Part shown: piece by piece, positions 6,520-13,056 of the stretch | How the letters are laid out: each line of letters begins with the position of its first letter | How positions within the stretch are numbered: the stretch's first letter is position 1 | Origin: CAYYYP01 sp964475985 | GTDB lineage: Bacteria > Bdellovibrionota > UBA1018 > CAYHWW01 | Direction: 5' to 3' | Length of the DNA: 15,897 bases | Assembly (NCBI GenBank): GCA_964475985.1 | Contig: CAYYYP010000060.1 | Coordinates: 1 to 15,897, forward strand | Notes under the pieces: model-generated | The model's input: only the letters and a program-made list of their open reading frames with translations | What the model was told of the DNA's origin: nothing | The model's database searches: none | Program-made: the position numbers and the translations under genes

Positions 6520-7511
6520 TATTCAATAAATCGGTGAACTCTAGCCCTTCCATCGCCTGGTTCAGGGTAGCCAAAAGTGAGGTCGCCGACCTCTACCAGA
6601 TCTGTCTTAGGATAGATATCATCCCAGCTAAATTCCCAGTAGGGCTTAGCAATCGGCCCTGAAAAATGGTCCAGGGGCTCAATCAATATCCCATGGGTAG
6701 TTCGCAGGCCCTGGAGGAAAAGAGACTTCAAAATTCTAAAGGGCCCGGCTTTCTGCGTAAATAGCTGCATGGACGCTTTTACCAACAGAGCGTCGGCTGG
6801 ACTTCGATACAGGTTTTGCATCCACCAGGGTTCACACAATGTGACTCCGCGATCAAAATTAATTTGTAGCTGCACATGATATTTAAGTTTGGTGCCTTCT
6901 CCTTGGTCAAAGGCAATAATGGTGTGGACGGGTGTTACAAAATTAGTACCGACCCTAACCAGTGGTTCTCCGGGAATTTCAAAGGCCAGGACCCCACGAA
7001 TTCGAAATCCCTGAGCAGATTTAGCGAGGGTTCCAAGAATTTGGGCGCCAGATTTTCGCTCATTATGAAGATGGTCTTCGTAGCGAAATCTTGCCTGGCT
7101 TCCCTTTTGAAAATGAACCACTTCATTGGGAGTAGGTAATCCGTAAAAAAATCCTACTTCACTTGTGGCGGTGTAGATTTCAGCATTTGGAAATAATCTT
7201 ACTAAGGCGCCAGCATCGGACCCACCTAGAAGATAGTAGGGCCGGAGCGGATCAGCTCTATCCTTTAAGATCGGTACGATCCCTTCCAGCCTAATTCTGT
7301 CTAGCGAGCGTGAGTAGCTTGCCTCTTCAGGGTTGGATCTATGATGCACGCGGTTTCGAATAAAATTTTCCGTCGGCAAATTTATGACCCGCGCGCCCTT
7401 CGGAATGATGGGCTCCCGGAGAAGCAAGTCGCACCAGTCAAACTCAGCGGTGGTGGCTTGGCCAGCGATGGACAGCCAAAAAATGCAGAAAAAAAATTTA
7501 CAGATTTTCAT
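6519..7511 (-). CDS. secreted protein of unknown function
   Basis: A 330-residue protein with a signal peptide (MKICKFFFCIFWLSIAGQAT followed by TAEF). The mature protein is alpha/beta. One segment, YYLLGGSDAGALVRLFPNAE followed by IYTATSE (about residues 92-117), recalls a motif of poorly described proteins in which 'sGpD...l.FFP.a..Y...glE' forms a methyltransferase-like nucleotide loop; the similarity is short and I would not assign an activity from it. The C-terminal part is rich in aromatic residues (EPWWMQNLYRS, KPYWEFSWDDIYP). It is the middle gene of the three-gene minus-strand cluster, 54 bases after the ATLF-like peptidase gene. An AGGG lies about 12 bases before the ATG. Probably periplasmic or secreted. 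Function unknown. Confidence 0.68.
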   Translation of the reverse strand: MKICKFFFCIFWLSIAGQATTAEFDWCDLLLREPIIPKGARVINLPTENFIRNRVHHRSNPEEASYSRSLDRIRLEGIVPILKDRADPLRPYYLLGGSDAGALVRLFPNAEIYTATSEVGFFYGLPTPNEVVHFQKGSQARFRYEDHLHNERKSGAQILGTLAKSAQGFRIRGVLAFEIPGEPLVRVGTNFVTPVHTIIAFDQGEGTKLKYHVQLQINFDRGVTLCEPWWMQNLYRSPADALLVKASMQLFTQKAGPFRILKSLFLQGLRTTHGILIEPLDHFSGPIAKPYWEFSWDDIYPKTDLVEVGDLTFGYPEPGDGRARVHRFIE

Positions 7512-7565
7512 TTCAGTCGGCCCTGTACGATTTCGAAAGGATTGCTCCTATCATTTCTGGCCTTG

Positions 7566-8375
7566 TCATTCCAGCCACCTTAAACCAACCCTTTCGAGTT
7601 GAAGGATAAAGGCAGCGATTTGAGGAAATTGCCGTGAAATGTAGTCCTGATTGGTTTTACAGGAGTAAAAGAGCGCTAAAGTTTCGGCAAATCCTTCTTC
7701 AGGAATATCCGTGCAGTATGCTCCGCAATGATGACGCATAGCCAAGATAAAATTTTGGTTCTGGACCCAAATGCGGCTCCAGTTGACTGAAGTTGAGATT
7801 GCCCTGTGCCGTACCGTTGAATCAAGAGTGTGGGCGTACTCATGAAGTACCATATTGATGGATCCATTATTGTCATAGATGCGGTTCACTACGATCCTCA
7901 TGGGAAGGTGCAGATAGGGAAAACCGCCAGCCCCTGGCACCAAGGACCAGCTCCGGCCATCTAAAGTGTTTCGCAGTTCTTGCCGCCAAGTAGGGTCTTC
8001 CGAAACGCCGCTGCCTTCTAGGAGCTGGATCTGGCCACCGCGAGCTACGACTTCTGACCTTAGGGAGCTTGGAAATTTCACAAGCTCCAGGGCGAATGGC
8101 ACTAAATTTCTTTCATTTATTTCGAGAAAATCTTTGTTAACCCCGTTGGCGCTTAGCCAATCCGTTAGCGCGCCTGCGCCAAGGGCCGTCCATGCCTGGG
8201 ACCGGCTATCGCTTAGGGGGCAAGGAGCGAAAGCGGCGGCCATAGGTTGCAGATATTCACGAGTGCCTGATTCGGCCGTTGCATCGTCAACTGGTAGGTA
8301 TGAAAACGCGAATGCCATCGTGAAAGTAGTCACAAATGTCACTGCGGGCGTCACTAGATATGTGCAGAATCTCAT
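7566..8375 (-). CDS. secreted metallopeptidase, anthrax-lethal-factor-like (ATLF)
   Basis: A 269-residue protein with a hydrophobic N-terminus (about residues 5-26) acting as signal peptide. The C-terminal two thirds match the plan of the ATLF-like (M34-related) peptidase domain: LPSSL-type helix and a strand with GGQIQLLEG at about 112-121, a loop with PGAGGFPYLHLP, then NMVLHEYAHTLD with His178-Glu179-x-x-x-His182 and Asp185. EEGFAETLALFY (Glu226/Glu227, Glu231) supplies the third zinc ligand, and the closing FPQIAAFI fits the family ending. All catalytic residues are present, so it is probably active. The family includes anthrax lethal factor but most bacterial members are short secreted proteins of unknown substrate. 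It is the first gene of a cluster with two secreted proteins downstream, suggesting joint export. GAGA about 11 bases before the ATG is a weak ribosome binding site. Confidence 0.8.
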   Translation of the reverse strand: MRFCTYLVTPAVTFVTTFTMAFAFSYLPVDDATAESGTREYLQPMAAAFAPCPLSDSRSQAWTALGAGALTDWLSANGVNKDFLEINERNLVPFALELVKFPSSLRSEVVARGGQIQLLEGSGVSEDPTWRQELRNTLDGRSWSLVPGAGGFPYLHLPMRIVVNRIYDNNGSINMVLHEYAHTLDSTVRHRAISTSVNWSRIWVQNQNFILAMRHHCGAYCTDIPEEGFAETLALFYSCKTNQDYISRQFPQIAAFILQLERVGLRWLE

Positions 8376-8457
8376 GGGTTCTTATCTCGACTGGCGACGA
8401 AGGCCACTTTCCCCCTGGGCATCTAACGCGTCTGAAGATTTATCTCAATTGCTTTTA

Positions 8458-8471
8458 CTTTGCCGCAAAAC
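8458..8471. promoter_or_regulatory. palindromic copy of the TTTGCCGC motif
   Basis: TTTGCCGCAAA is a perfect palindrome around a central C (TTTGC-C-GCAAA). It lies in the divergent space between the ATLF-like peptidase and the lipoprotein genes and is the most symmetric of five related intergenic copies in the window. Confidence 0.35.
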
Positions 8472-8503
8472 CTCGTTGGGGTTTCGAATGTAAATAAAAA
8501 ATA

Positions 8504-8532
8504 TTGACTAAGCCTGCGTATTAGTCTAATAT
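8504..8532 (+). promoter_or_regulatory. sigma-70 promoter next to the ATG (possibly leaderless mRNA)
   Basis: TTGACT at 8504-8509 is followed after 17 bases by TAATAT (8527-8532) or after 15 bases by TCTAAT (8525-8530). Transcription would start at about 8537-8540, right at the ATG at 8541. The bases before the ATG (ATCCGGCTCC) contain no Shine-Dalgarno sequence, consistent with a leaderless transcript. Confidence 0.5.
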
Positions 8533-8540
8533 CCGGCTCC

Positions 8541-9176
8541 ATGAAAATCCAAAATAAGATTTTGACGTTATTAGTTTTCCTTCCTGCTCTCTCTCTCTTC
8601 AATGGTTGCGGCGGGGGAAGCTCCGAACCAAAATCAGGGGGCGCGCCAGGCTCCGCTTCATCCGCTTCTTCTAGCCCCATACGTTTTGGAGACGTTGTTC
8701 TACGGACGGCCGAAAATGCGGAATACTGCCCACGAACTTTCGAAGATGGCAGGCCCTGCGTCATGGATCATGACGAAGCGGTTAGGTACTGCGAGTCTCA
8801 AAATACACGTTTACCTACGGCTCGAGAGTTTGCCCAGTTTACGGTTATAAACGGCGCCGCTGGGATTCGGGAAAGTGCGTTTGGTACGGCATCGCGGTTT
8901 AATCGTGAGTTGCGTGAAGAGACTAGACGGCTTCGTGACGAAGATTATTTTCCGATTTATCAGCGTTTAGATGACTCACAGTTCGGGATCGATTTTTATT
9001 ATAACCCCACTGGATATCGCGAAACTGAGGATGAAGCTCCATCCTATTCTTTTTGGACTTCTTCGCAGCGCCAGCCGCAATCGTTTTATCTCTTTGATGA
9101 CGCGGACAATGCCGATGCAAATCTGGTCGCCGATGATTTTACGCAAGGGCACGAAGTTCGCTGCGTCATCCCATAG
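8541..9176 (+). CDS. lipoprotein with FGE/DUF1566-like domain
   Basis: A 211-residue lipoprotein: signal peptide with lipobox LFNGC (Cys23), then a flexible Gly/Ser/Ala linker to about residue 45. The rest resembles short members of the formylglycine-generating-enzyme/DUF1566-type fold. DEAVRYCESQNTRLPTAREF (about 78-97) is the typical 'A..YC..l.GRLPT..E' segment; YSFWTSSQ and the ending HEVRCVIP match the 'yWtSs...V.RCV' end of that fold. Catalytic cysteines of true FGE enzymes are not evident, so it is more likely a binding or structural protein on the envelope. It has its own close promoter and is divergent from the ATLF-like cluster. Confidence 0.75.
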   Translation: MKIQNKILTLLVFLPALSLFNGCGGGSSEPKSGGAPGSASSASSSPIRFGDVVLRTAENAEYCPRTFEDGRPCVMDHDEAVRYCESQNTRLPTAREFAQFTVINGAAGIRESAFGTASRFNRELREETRRLRDEDYFPIYQRLDDSQFGIDFYYNPTGYRETEDEAPSYSFWTSSQRQPQSFYLFDDADNADANLVADDFTQGHEVRCVIP

Positions 9177-9226
9177 ATTTTTTGCTGATGCAGGGTAAAT
9201 TGCCCCCTTCCTTGGAATAAAAAGTC

Positions 9227-9355
9227 TATAATCAGCGTCCATTTTGTTCTCCAGCCGGTTATTGCATATGGGGCGCTGGTTTGGCATCGCCGTGTTATTG
9301 GCGCAAAAATTGCGAGTTCCTCTTTGCCGGTTTTTATAACCGACAAGGAGGGATT
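9227..9355 (+). promoter_or_regulatory. -10 box and long leader of the lysine-rich gene
   Basis: TATAAT at 9227-9232 is a perfect -10, but no good -35 is seen at 16-18 bases. Transcription from it would give a leader of about 115 bases. The leader contains small inverted repeats, CGCAA-AAA-TTGCG (around 9303-9315) and CGGTT-TTTAT-AACCG just before the strong ribosome binding site AAGGAGG. No known riboswitch was recognised. Confidence 0.35.
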
Positions 9356-9694
9356 ATGAATCCGGGAAATGCAAAAACATCCAGAACTACAAAAACGAAT
9401 TCAACTTCCAATCAACTCAAATCCCCGGCGGGAACACGCAGCAAAGTAAAAACCGGCGGGGCAAAAGACAAGAAGGTTAACCTTTCCGCAAAAAAGAAAA
9501 ATGGGGCCGCGGCAACTTCATCTTTTGGGAAGTCAGATAAAACTTCTGCCAAAAAATCGAACACGGGTTTAAAAGCCGAAAAGCGTGAGCCACAGTCCTT
9601 AAAACGTAAAATGCGAGGAACGGTTTCCGACGAAGCGCTGCCACGTGGCGCAAGGGCAACTCCTGGACAGCGGGCCTTGGCTAACCGACCTTAA
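9356..9694 (+). CDS. lysine-rich, disordered, H1-like basic protein
   Basis: A 112-residue protein with about 19 Lys, many Ser, Thr, Ala, Gly and Asn, and almost no hydrophobic or aromatic residues. It should be intrinsically disordered and strongly basic. Lys clusters such as KDKKVNLSAKKKNG recall histone-H1-like (Hc1/AlgP-type) nucleoid proteins, but the classical AAKK/PAKK repeats are absent. The C-terminus, DEALPRGARATPGQRALANR, is the least repetitive part. Binding to DNA or RNA is an inference from charge only. The start is clear: AAGGAGG sits 5 bases before the ATG, the best ribosome binding site in the window, pointing to high expression. It ends at a long terminator hairpin and forms its own unit. 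Confidence 0.7.
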   Translation: MNPGNAKTSRTTKTNSTSNQLKSPAGTRSKVKTGGAKDKKVNLSAKKKNGAAATSSFGKSDKTSAKKSNTGLKAEKREPQSLKRKMRGTVSDEALPRGARATPGQRALANRP

Positions 9695-9701
9695 AATCAG
9701 G

Positions 9702-9755
9702 ACGAAAGCGATCAGGGTGCGGTTATCTGGCACCTTGATCACTTTCGTTTATTTG
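9702..9755 (+). terminator. intrinsic terminator
   Basis: The arms at 9702-9720 and 9730-9748 pair over 19 positions with one mismatch and one G-U pair, around a 9-base loop, and are followed by TTTATTTGTT. It starts 7 bases after the stop of the lysine-rich gene and serves that gene; as a long hairpin between converging genes it may also slow transcription from the minus side. Confidence 0.88.
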
Positions 9756-9759
9756 TTGA

Positions 9760-11295
9760 TTATTGGCATTCCGTGGCGAGTGGCGCATTGGAATTGGAAA
9801 TGAAGTCTACGCGAATGCTTTCCGCGGCACTGCTTGGCATTTCACCCATGCGAATGGAAACTCCCACTGGAGTTTGGGTTCGGGAATACGGTGCATACCA
9901 GTTGAGGGCACTGGTCTGGAAATCTGCAGGCTTCCAAAACTTGGGGTACCCCAGGCGCCGATCCCTAGGTGCTCCAGAAGTTTGTCCAGGCGCAAAATGG
10001 GCCGGCGGATAATTTAAAACTCCGTTAGAAACCATATCCACATCGGGCGCCATGCGCGGAGTATCAAAATTCATATTAATCCCCGTCGTCAGCACCAGCG
10101 GCATATTGTCGGCCCAAGCATTGATGATTTGGTCATCGCCTTGGCTAGCCCCACCAGTAGATAAGGACGCTAAATTTCGTGCGCCGCCACCCCGGGTGTA
10201 CCCAATGACTTGAGGAATCGCGAACTGACTTGTATTTTCGTGCACCGACCATACAGCAATTCCTTCATCGATTACATTTTGATCATAGCCAGCCCTTCTG
10301 CGGTATTCGACCATGAAATAATCCTGCATCCCACGTCTGGAATCATAAACGACAATGGGTTTGATTTCGCCAAGCGCTTCGACTCCCTTATGGCTAGGGG
10401 AAATTCGGAAACAACTGTTGGTGCCACTTGCGACGTTGAAACTGCGGGGCCCGATCCAGCCCAATTTTACACGATGATAGGGGTCTAAATAGATCTTATC
10501 CTGGGGTCCAGCGCCGGCCATAAGTGAAGCAAGTCCATTGATGCCAAGTTCACCTATGTTGTAGAGGTCAATGGCACCGAAGAGGTGGGTAAGTTCATGG
10601 GTTACCACGTAAAAGCCAGCATATTCGCTGAACGATGCACTTCTACCGCAAAACCTCGCTGTACGTTTTCTATCGGATGAAGTGTGGGATTGGCAGTAAC
10701 CGCGAACCGCGCCACCGCCGCCCGTGCCCGGAGCATCGGCGACCATGGTCACGACGAGAAGTTCAGCTTCAGAAATGGTGCCGTCACGATTGGTGTCGTA
10801 AAGTGCAGTAAGGTCGATGCCGCTATCGAGTGCTTTCTGAATCACAAGCCCGCGCTCAATGACTTCGGTATTTGCATTTCTGGGCACTTGAGCATCGACG
10901 GTCTCAAGCGTTATGCCCCTAACAATTTGCGTATTACCTAGCGAGACGTGATTAAAATAACTTTGCGAAGTTTCGGCGCCGGCTGCACCTGTACCGAAAA
11001 TCACATTTTCGATTTCCGCAATGGATCGGTGCATGGGCATATCGCTGAATTTTAGGGCTGCTAACAGTACGGGTCTACGATCGGGCCAAAAGCGAGCTTC
11101 ATTGTAATGGGCTGCAAAGTCTGCGCTGCGCATTAATCCGTAGCCAAAGTTTGGTGCGGAACGATTAGGGAAATCCCAGCGCTCAATGGTCGCAGGCGTT
11201 GGGGTTGAGGTAGTGGGGGTTTCGCAGCCAGAAAAAATCAATGCGAAACTCAGGGCGCTCAGGGCAGCCCCATAACATTTCTGAGTCGTGTTCAT
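9760..11295 (-). CDS. lipoprotein metallopeptidase, M6-like, with EF-hand
   Basis: A 511-residue protein. The ATG at 11295 is chosen because GGAGG lies 8 bases upstream; the frame stays open for another 64 codons, but that extension runs through the hsp20 terminator. The signal peptide ends in the lipobox FSGC (Cys24), followed by a Thr/Pro linker. FWPDRRPVLLAALKFSD begins the peptidase domain. A complete 12-residue EF-hand loop, DTNRDGTISEAE, lies at about 167-178 inside it. The zinc site is HELTHLFGAIDLY (His233, Glu234, His237, Gly240, Asp243), the pattern of M6 (immune inhibitor A-like) enzymes, and YFMVEYRRRAGYDQN followed by GIAVWSVHEN matches the downstream M6 segment. The enzyme probably acts on the outer surface and binds calcium. 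Substrate unknown. Confidence 0.85.
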   Translation of the reverse strand: MNTTQKCYGAALSALSFALIFSGCETPTTSTPTPATIERWDFPNRSAPNFGYGLMRSADFAAHYNEARFWPDRRPVLLAALKFSDMPMHRSIAEIENVIFGTGAAGAETSQSYFNHVSLGNTQIVRGITLETVDAQVPRNANTEVIERGLVIQKALDSGIDLTALYDTNRDGTISEAELLVVTMVADAPGTGGGGAVRGYCQSHTSSDRKRTARFCGRSASFSEYAGFYVVTHELTHLFGAIDLYNIGELGINGLASLMAGAGPQDKIYLDPYHRVKLGWIGPRSFNVASGTNSCFRISPSHKGVEALGEIKPIVVYDSRRGMQDYFMVEYRRRAGYDQNVIDEGIAVWSVHENTSQFAIPQVIGYTRGGGARNLASLSTGGASQGDDQIINAWADNMPLVLTTGINMNFDTPRMAPDVDMVSNGVLNYPPAHFAPGQTSGAPRDRRLGYPKFWKPADFQTSALNWYAPYSRTQTPVGVSIRMGEMPSSAAESIRVDFISNSNAPLATECQ

Positions 11296-11439
11296 ATTCA
11301 TCGCCTCCGTGCAATGGTGAATGATCATGATCTCATTAATGGAATAGCGTCGCCAGAAACCCCAGGCCGCTAAATTGATTTTAGTGGGGTTACGGGCAGA
11401 AAATGCCCCGTGAAAAAAAATGAACTCAAACGACAAAAT

Positions 11440-11477
11440 AAAAAAAGCCCCAAGTAAAACTACCTTGGAGCTTTTTT
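11440..11477 (-). terminator. intrinsic terminator of hsp20 (possibly two-way)
   Basis: On the minus strand AAAAAAGCTCCAAGG, a short loop, and CTTGGGGCTTTTTTT form a hairpin with one internal mismatch, followed by ATTTTG. It lies about 60 bases after the hsp20 stop codon. A/T runs on both sides would let it act in both directions. Confidence 0.85.
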
Positions 11478-11537
11478 CTATTTTCATTCAGCGCTCAGGC
11501 TAAAAGCCAAAGCGTTTCATCCATTAATATGGATTTT

Positions 11538-12107
11538 TTATGCGACTCGTTGGCCATTATTTGTCTCTTTAGATAAATGCAGGTCCTCCTTGTCTTTCTT
11601 CGGTTCCGACTTCAGGAATTTGCCGAAGAAACCTTTATTGCTATCATCCGTGATTTTAATTTCGGTCGATTGAGCTTGAGCCTTGGGAACATAAAGGCGC
11701 AAAACACCGTCTTGGTAGTGGGCCTCAATTTTTCCAGCGTTCACCTCCGATGGTAATGCAAATGATCGGTGGAATTTTCCGTAATTACGCTCTGAATACC
11801 ACTGGGCACCTTCTTGTCGTTTGGTTTTTTGTTCCCGCTCGCCGCTAATAAAAAGCTGGTTATTATGGGCTTCAATTTTTATTTGATCCCTTGGTACTCC
11901 TGCCATCTCCAGGGTGAGCAGATAATGATCTTTAGCTTCCTCAACATCACAGGGTGGGTGCCACGATTTTTCCGTCGCAGTTGCCGTTTGAGGCTCATGA
12001 TTATAGGGATTCCAGAGTTCATCAAAAAAACTATCCAGTTGTTGACGCAGTTCCGATAAAGGCACGGCTCCGCCTCGCGAACGATAATTCATAGGGTGAT
12101 TTAACAT
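11538..12107 (-). CDS. Hsp20/alpha-crystallin small heat-shock protein
   Basis: A 189-residue small heat-shock protein, an ATP-independent cytoplasmic chaperone that forms oligomers and holds unfolded proteins. An N-terminal arm (MLNHPMNYRS, then LRQQLDSFFDELWNP) leads into the alpha-crystallin domain at about 47-143: DVEEAKDHYLLTLEMAGVPR, IKIEAHNNQLFISGER, the YGKFHRSFALP segment and the signature DGVLRLYVPK. The Ile-x-Ile motif for oligomer contacts is EIKI at 149-152. An unusually long charged tail (about 37 residues, many Lys, Glu and Asp) follows. The start at 12107 has an excellent ribosome binding site (AAGGAG, 9 bases upstream); an ATG six codons earlier lacks one. A sigma-32-type promoter lies upstream in the DUF72 gene, and a terminator lies downstream. 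Confidence 0.95.
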   Translation of the reverse strand: MLNHPMNYRSRGGAVPLSELRQQLDSFFDELWNPYNHEPQTATATEKSWHPPCDVEEAKDHYLLTLEMAGVPRDQIKIEAHNNQLFISGEREQKTKRQEGAQWYSERNYGKFHRSFALPSEVNAGKIEAHYQDGVLRLYVPKAQAQSTEIKITDDSNKGFFGKFLKSEPKKDKEDLHLSKETNNGQRVA

Positions 12108-12124
12108 TTTGAATTTCTCCTTCA

Positions 12125-12151
12125 TTAAATCTTTTTGTGTAAGGAGCGCAT
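12125..12151 (-). other. possible 8-codon leader ORF before hsp20
   Basis: On the minus strand, AAGGAGG is followed after 12 bases by ATG and the codons for MRSLHKKI, ending in TAA. The stop overlaps the next ATG (TAATG) and lies right before the hsp20 ribosome binding site. The wide spacing makes translation uncertain. Confidence 0.22.
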
Positions 12152-12173
12152 AAAACTTAATTGCCTCCTTACA
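12138..12173 (-). promoter_or_regulatory. perfect 9-bp inverted repeat at the start of the hsp20 leader
   Basis: TGTAAGGAG (12138-12146) and CTCCTTACA (12165-12173) are perfect inverted repeats with 18 bases between. The predicted hsp20 transcription start (about 12173) falls on the edge of the repeat, so it could be an operator at the start site or a 5' hairpin in the mRNA. It overlaps the DUF72 stop codon. It does not match the CIRCE consensus. Confidence 0.55.
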
Positions 12174-12966
12174 TTTCTAAAGATGGAGCCGGCATATTTT
12201 CTGTCAAGGATGATCCTCGGAAATTTTTTGAAATATCTATGAATCGCCGCGTAAATACCGCGTTTCGCGTAGCGTAACCCAGTGCCGTGTTATCGCAAAT
12301 GCACCACGTAGTTTGGGTGGGAAAAGTTTTCAGTTTATTGCCCCACCGTTCCAAATCTTTTTTTTCGTAATCACTATAATAAATTTTTGGCGCGCCGTGA
12401 AGGCGAACGTAGCAAAAGGAATTATTGAAGTGGCAGTCGTGAGTCTCGTCAAAAGTGATCACCGTGGGGTCGGCGATCACTTTTGAAACCTTATAGTCGG
12501 AAAGCAACTTGAGGGCGTCGTTAGTAACCCAAGTAGCGTGCCGCGGCTCGAAGGCGATGGGGCCCGGAAAAAGTTTTCTGAGCTCCGCAAAAAATTTTTC
12601 CGCAACGACGGTTTCGAACTGCAGACTAGGCGGAAGCTGAACTAAGATTACGCCTAGTTTTTTTCCGAGCTCAAAAATGCCTTCCAGGATTTCTGCCATC
12701 GGTGCGGTATTCCTAAGTCTCTCCAGATGGGTGAGCTTTTTTGCCAATTTCACGGCAAACTGGAAATCATCTGGCACCATTTGCGCCCACTTGCGATAGG
12801 TCGAGGCCTGATGTTCTCGGTAGAAAGATGAGTTAATTTCTACGGCGTTTAAAGTTGCTGCGTAACGCTCAAGGTGGGAACCTTCGGACGGAAAATATTC
12901 GTCGGCAGTTTTAGGAATGGACCAGGCAGCAGTGCCGATGCGGATGTTTGGTTGAACTTGAGCCAT
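12169..12966 (-). CDS. DUF72 (YecE-like) family protein
   Basis: A 265-residue protein covering the whole DUF72 family length. Hallmarks appear in order: IRIGTAAWSIP at 8-18, AVEINSSFYR at 41-50, FAVKLAKKLTHLERLR at 70-85, ILVQLPPSLQF at 107-117, IAFEPRHATW at 137-146, ADPTV, YVRLHGAPKIYYSDY at about 186-200 and CDNTALGYA near 230. These proteins adopt a TIM-barrel related to phosphosugar isomerases/endonuclease IV; the biochemical function is still unclear. Probably cytoplasmic. Its 3' end overlaps the hsp20 promoter and leader repeat, so the two genes are physically tied and read-through into hsp20 is possible. The ATG at 12966 has only a weak upstream G-rich ribosome binding site. Confidence 0.93.
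   Translation of the reverse strand: MAQVQPNIRIGTAAWSIPKTADEYFPSEGSHLERYAATLNAVEINSSFYREHQASTYRKWAQMVPDDFQFAVKLAKKLTHLERLRNTAPMAEILEGIFELGKKLGVILVQLPPSLQFETVVAEKFFAELRKLFPGPIAFEPRHATWVTNDALKLLSDYKVSKVIADPTVITFDETHDCHFNNSFCYVRLHGAPKIYYSDYEKKDLERWGNKLKTFPTQTTWCICDNTALGYATRNAVFTRRFIDISKNFRGSSLTENMPAPSLEM
12181..12208 (-). promoter_or_regulatory. sigma-32-type heat-shock promoter for hsp20
   Basis: On the minus strand CTTGACA (12208-12202), a 13-base spacer and CTCCATCT (12188-12181, followed by TTA) closely match the heat-shock consensus CTTGAAA - 13-15 bases - CCCCATNT (7 of 8 at the -10). The promoter is inside the last codons of the DUF72 gene and predicts a start near 12173 and a leader of about 66 bases. 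Confidence 0.62.
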
Positions 12967-12982
12967 CCCCAGGGTTTAGCAA

Positions 12983-13012
12983 TTTACATGCCCATGGAGC
13001 TCTGCGTTAATA
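12983..13012 (+). promoter_or_regulatory. weak sigma-70 promoter of the secreted-protein gene
   Basis: TTTACA at 12983-12988 and GTTAAT/TTAATA at about 13006-13012 (spacing 17-18), followed by a very AT-rich stretch (AATAAATATATAG). This is the only promoter-like sequence in the 90-base divergent space. Confidence 0.3.
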
Positions 13013-13056
13013 AATATATAGAGTTTAATTTTTCGTCGTGGTAGGCCCCTTTGCAT

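Noticed and set aside
8463..8475. 13-base identity CCGCAAAACCTCG with 10646-10658
   Set aside because: One match of this length is expected by chance in a window this size, and the second copy lies in coding sequence for conserved-looking residues.
11394..11408. GGGCA-GAAAA-TGCCC hairpin upstream of the M6-like gene
   Set aside because: A five-base stem with no T tract on the correct side; too weak to call a terminator or switch.
11296..11487. 64-codon N-terminal extension of the M6-like peptidase frame with a hydrophobic stretch
   Set aside because: The extension runs through the hsp20 intrinsic terminator, and the strong GGAGG and lipobox fix the start at 11295.
12138..12173. CIRCE (HrcA) operator upstream of hsp20
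   Set aside because: The repeat TGTAAGGAG/CTCCTTACA does not match the TTAGCACTC-N9-GAGTGCTAA consensus and has an 18-base spacer.
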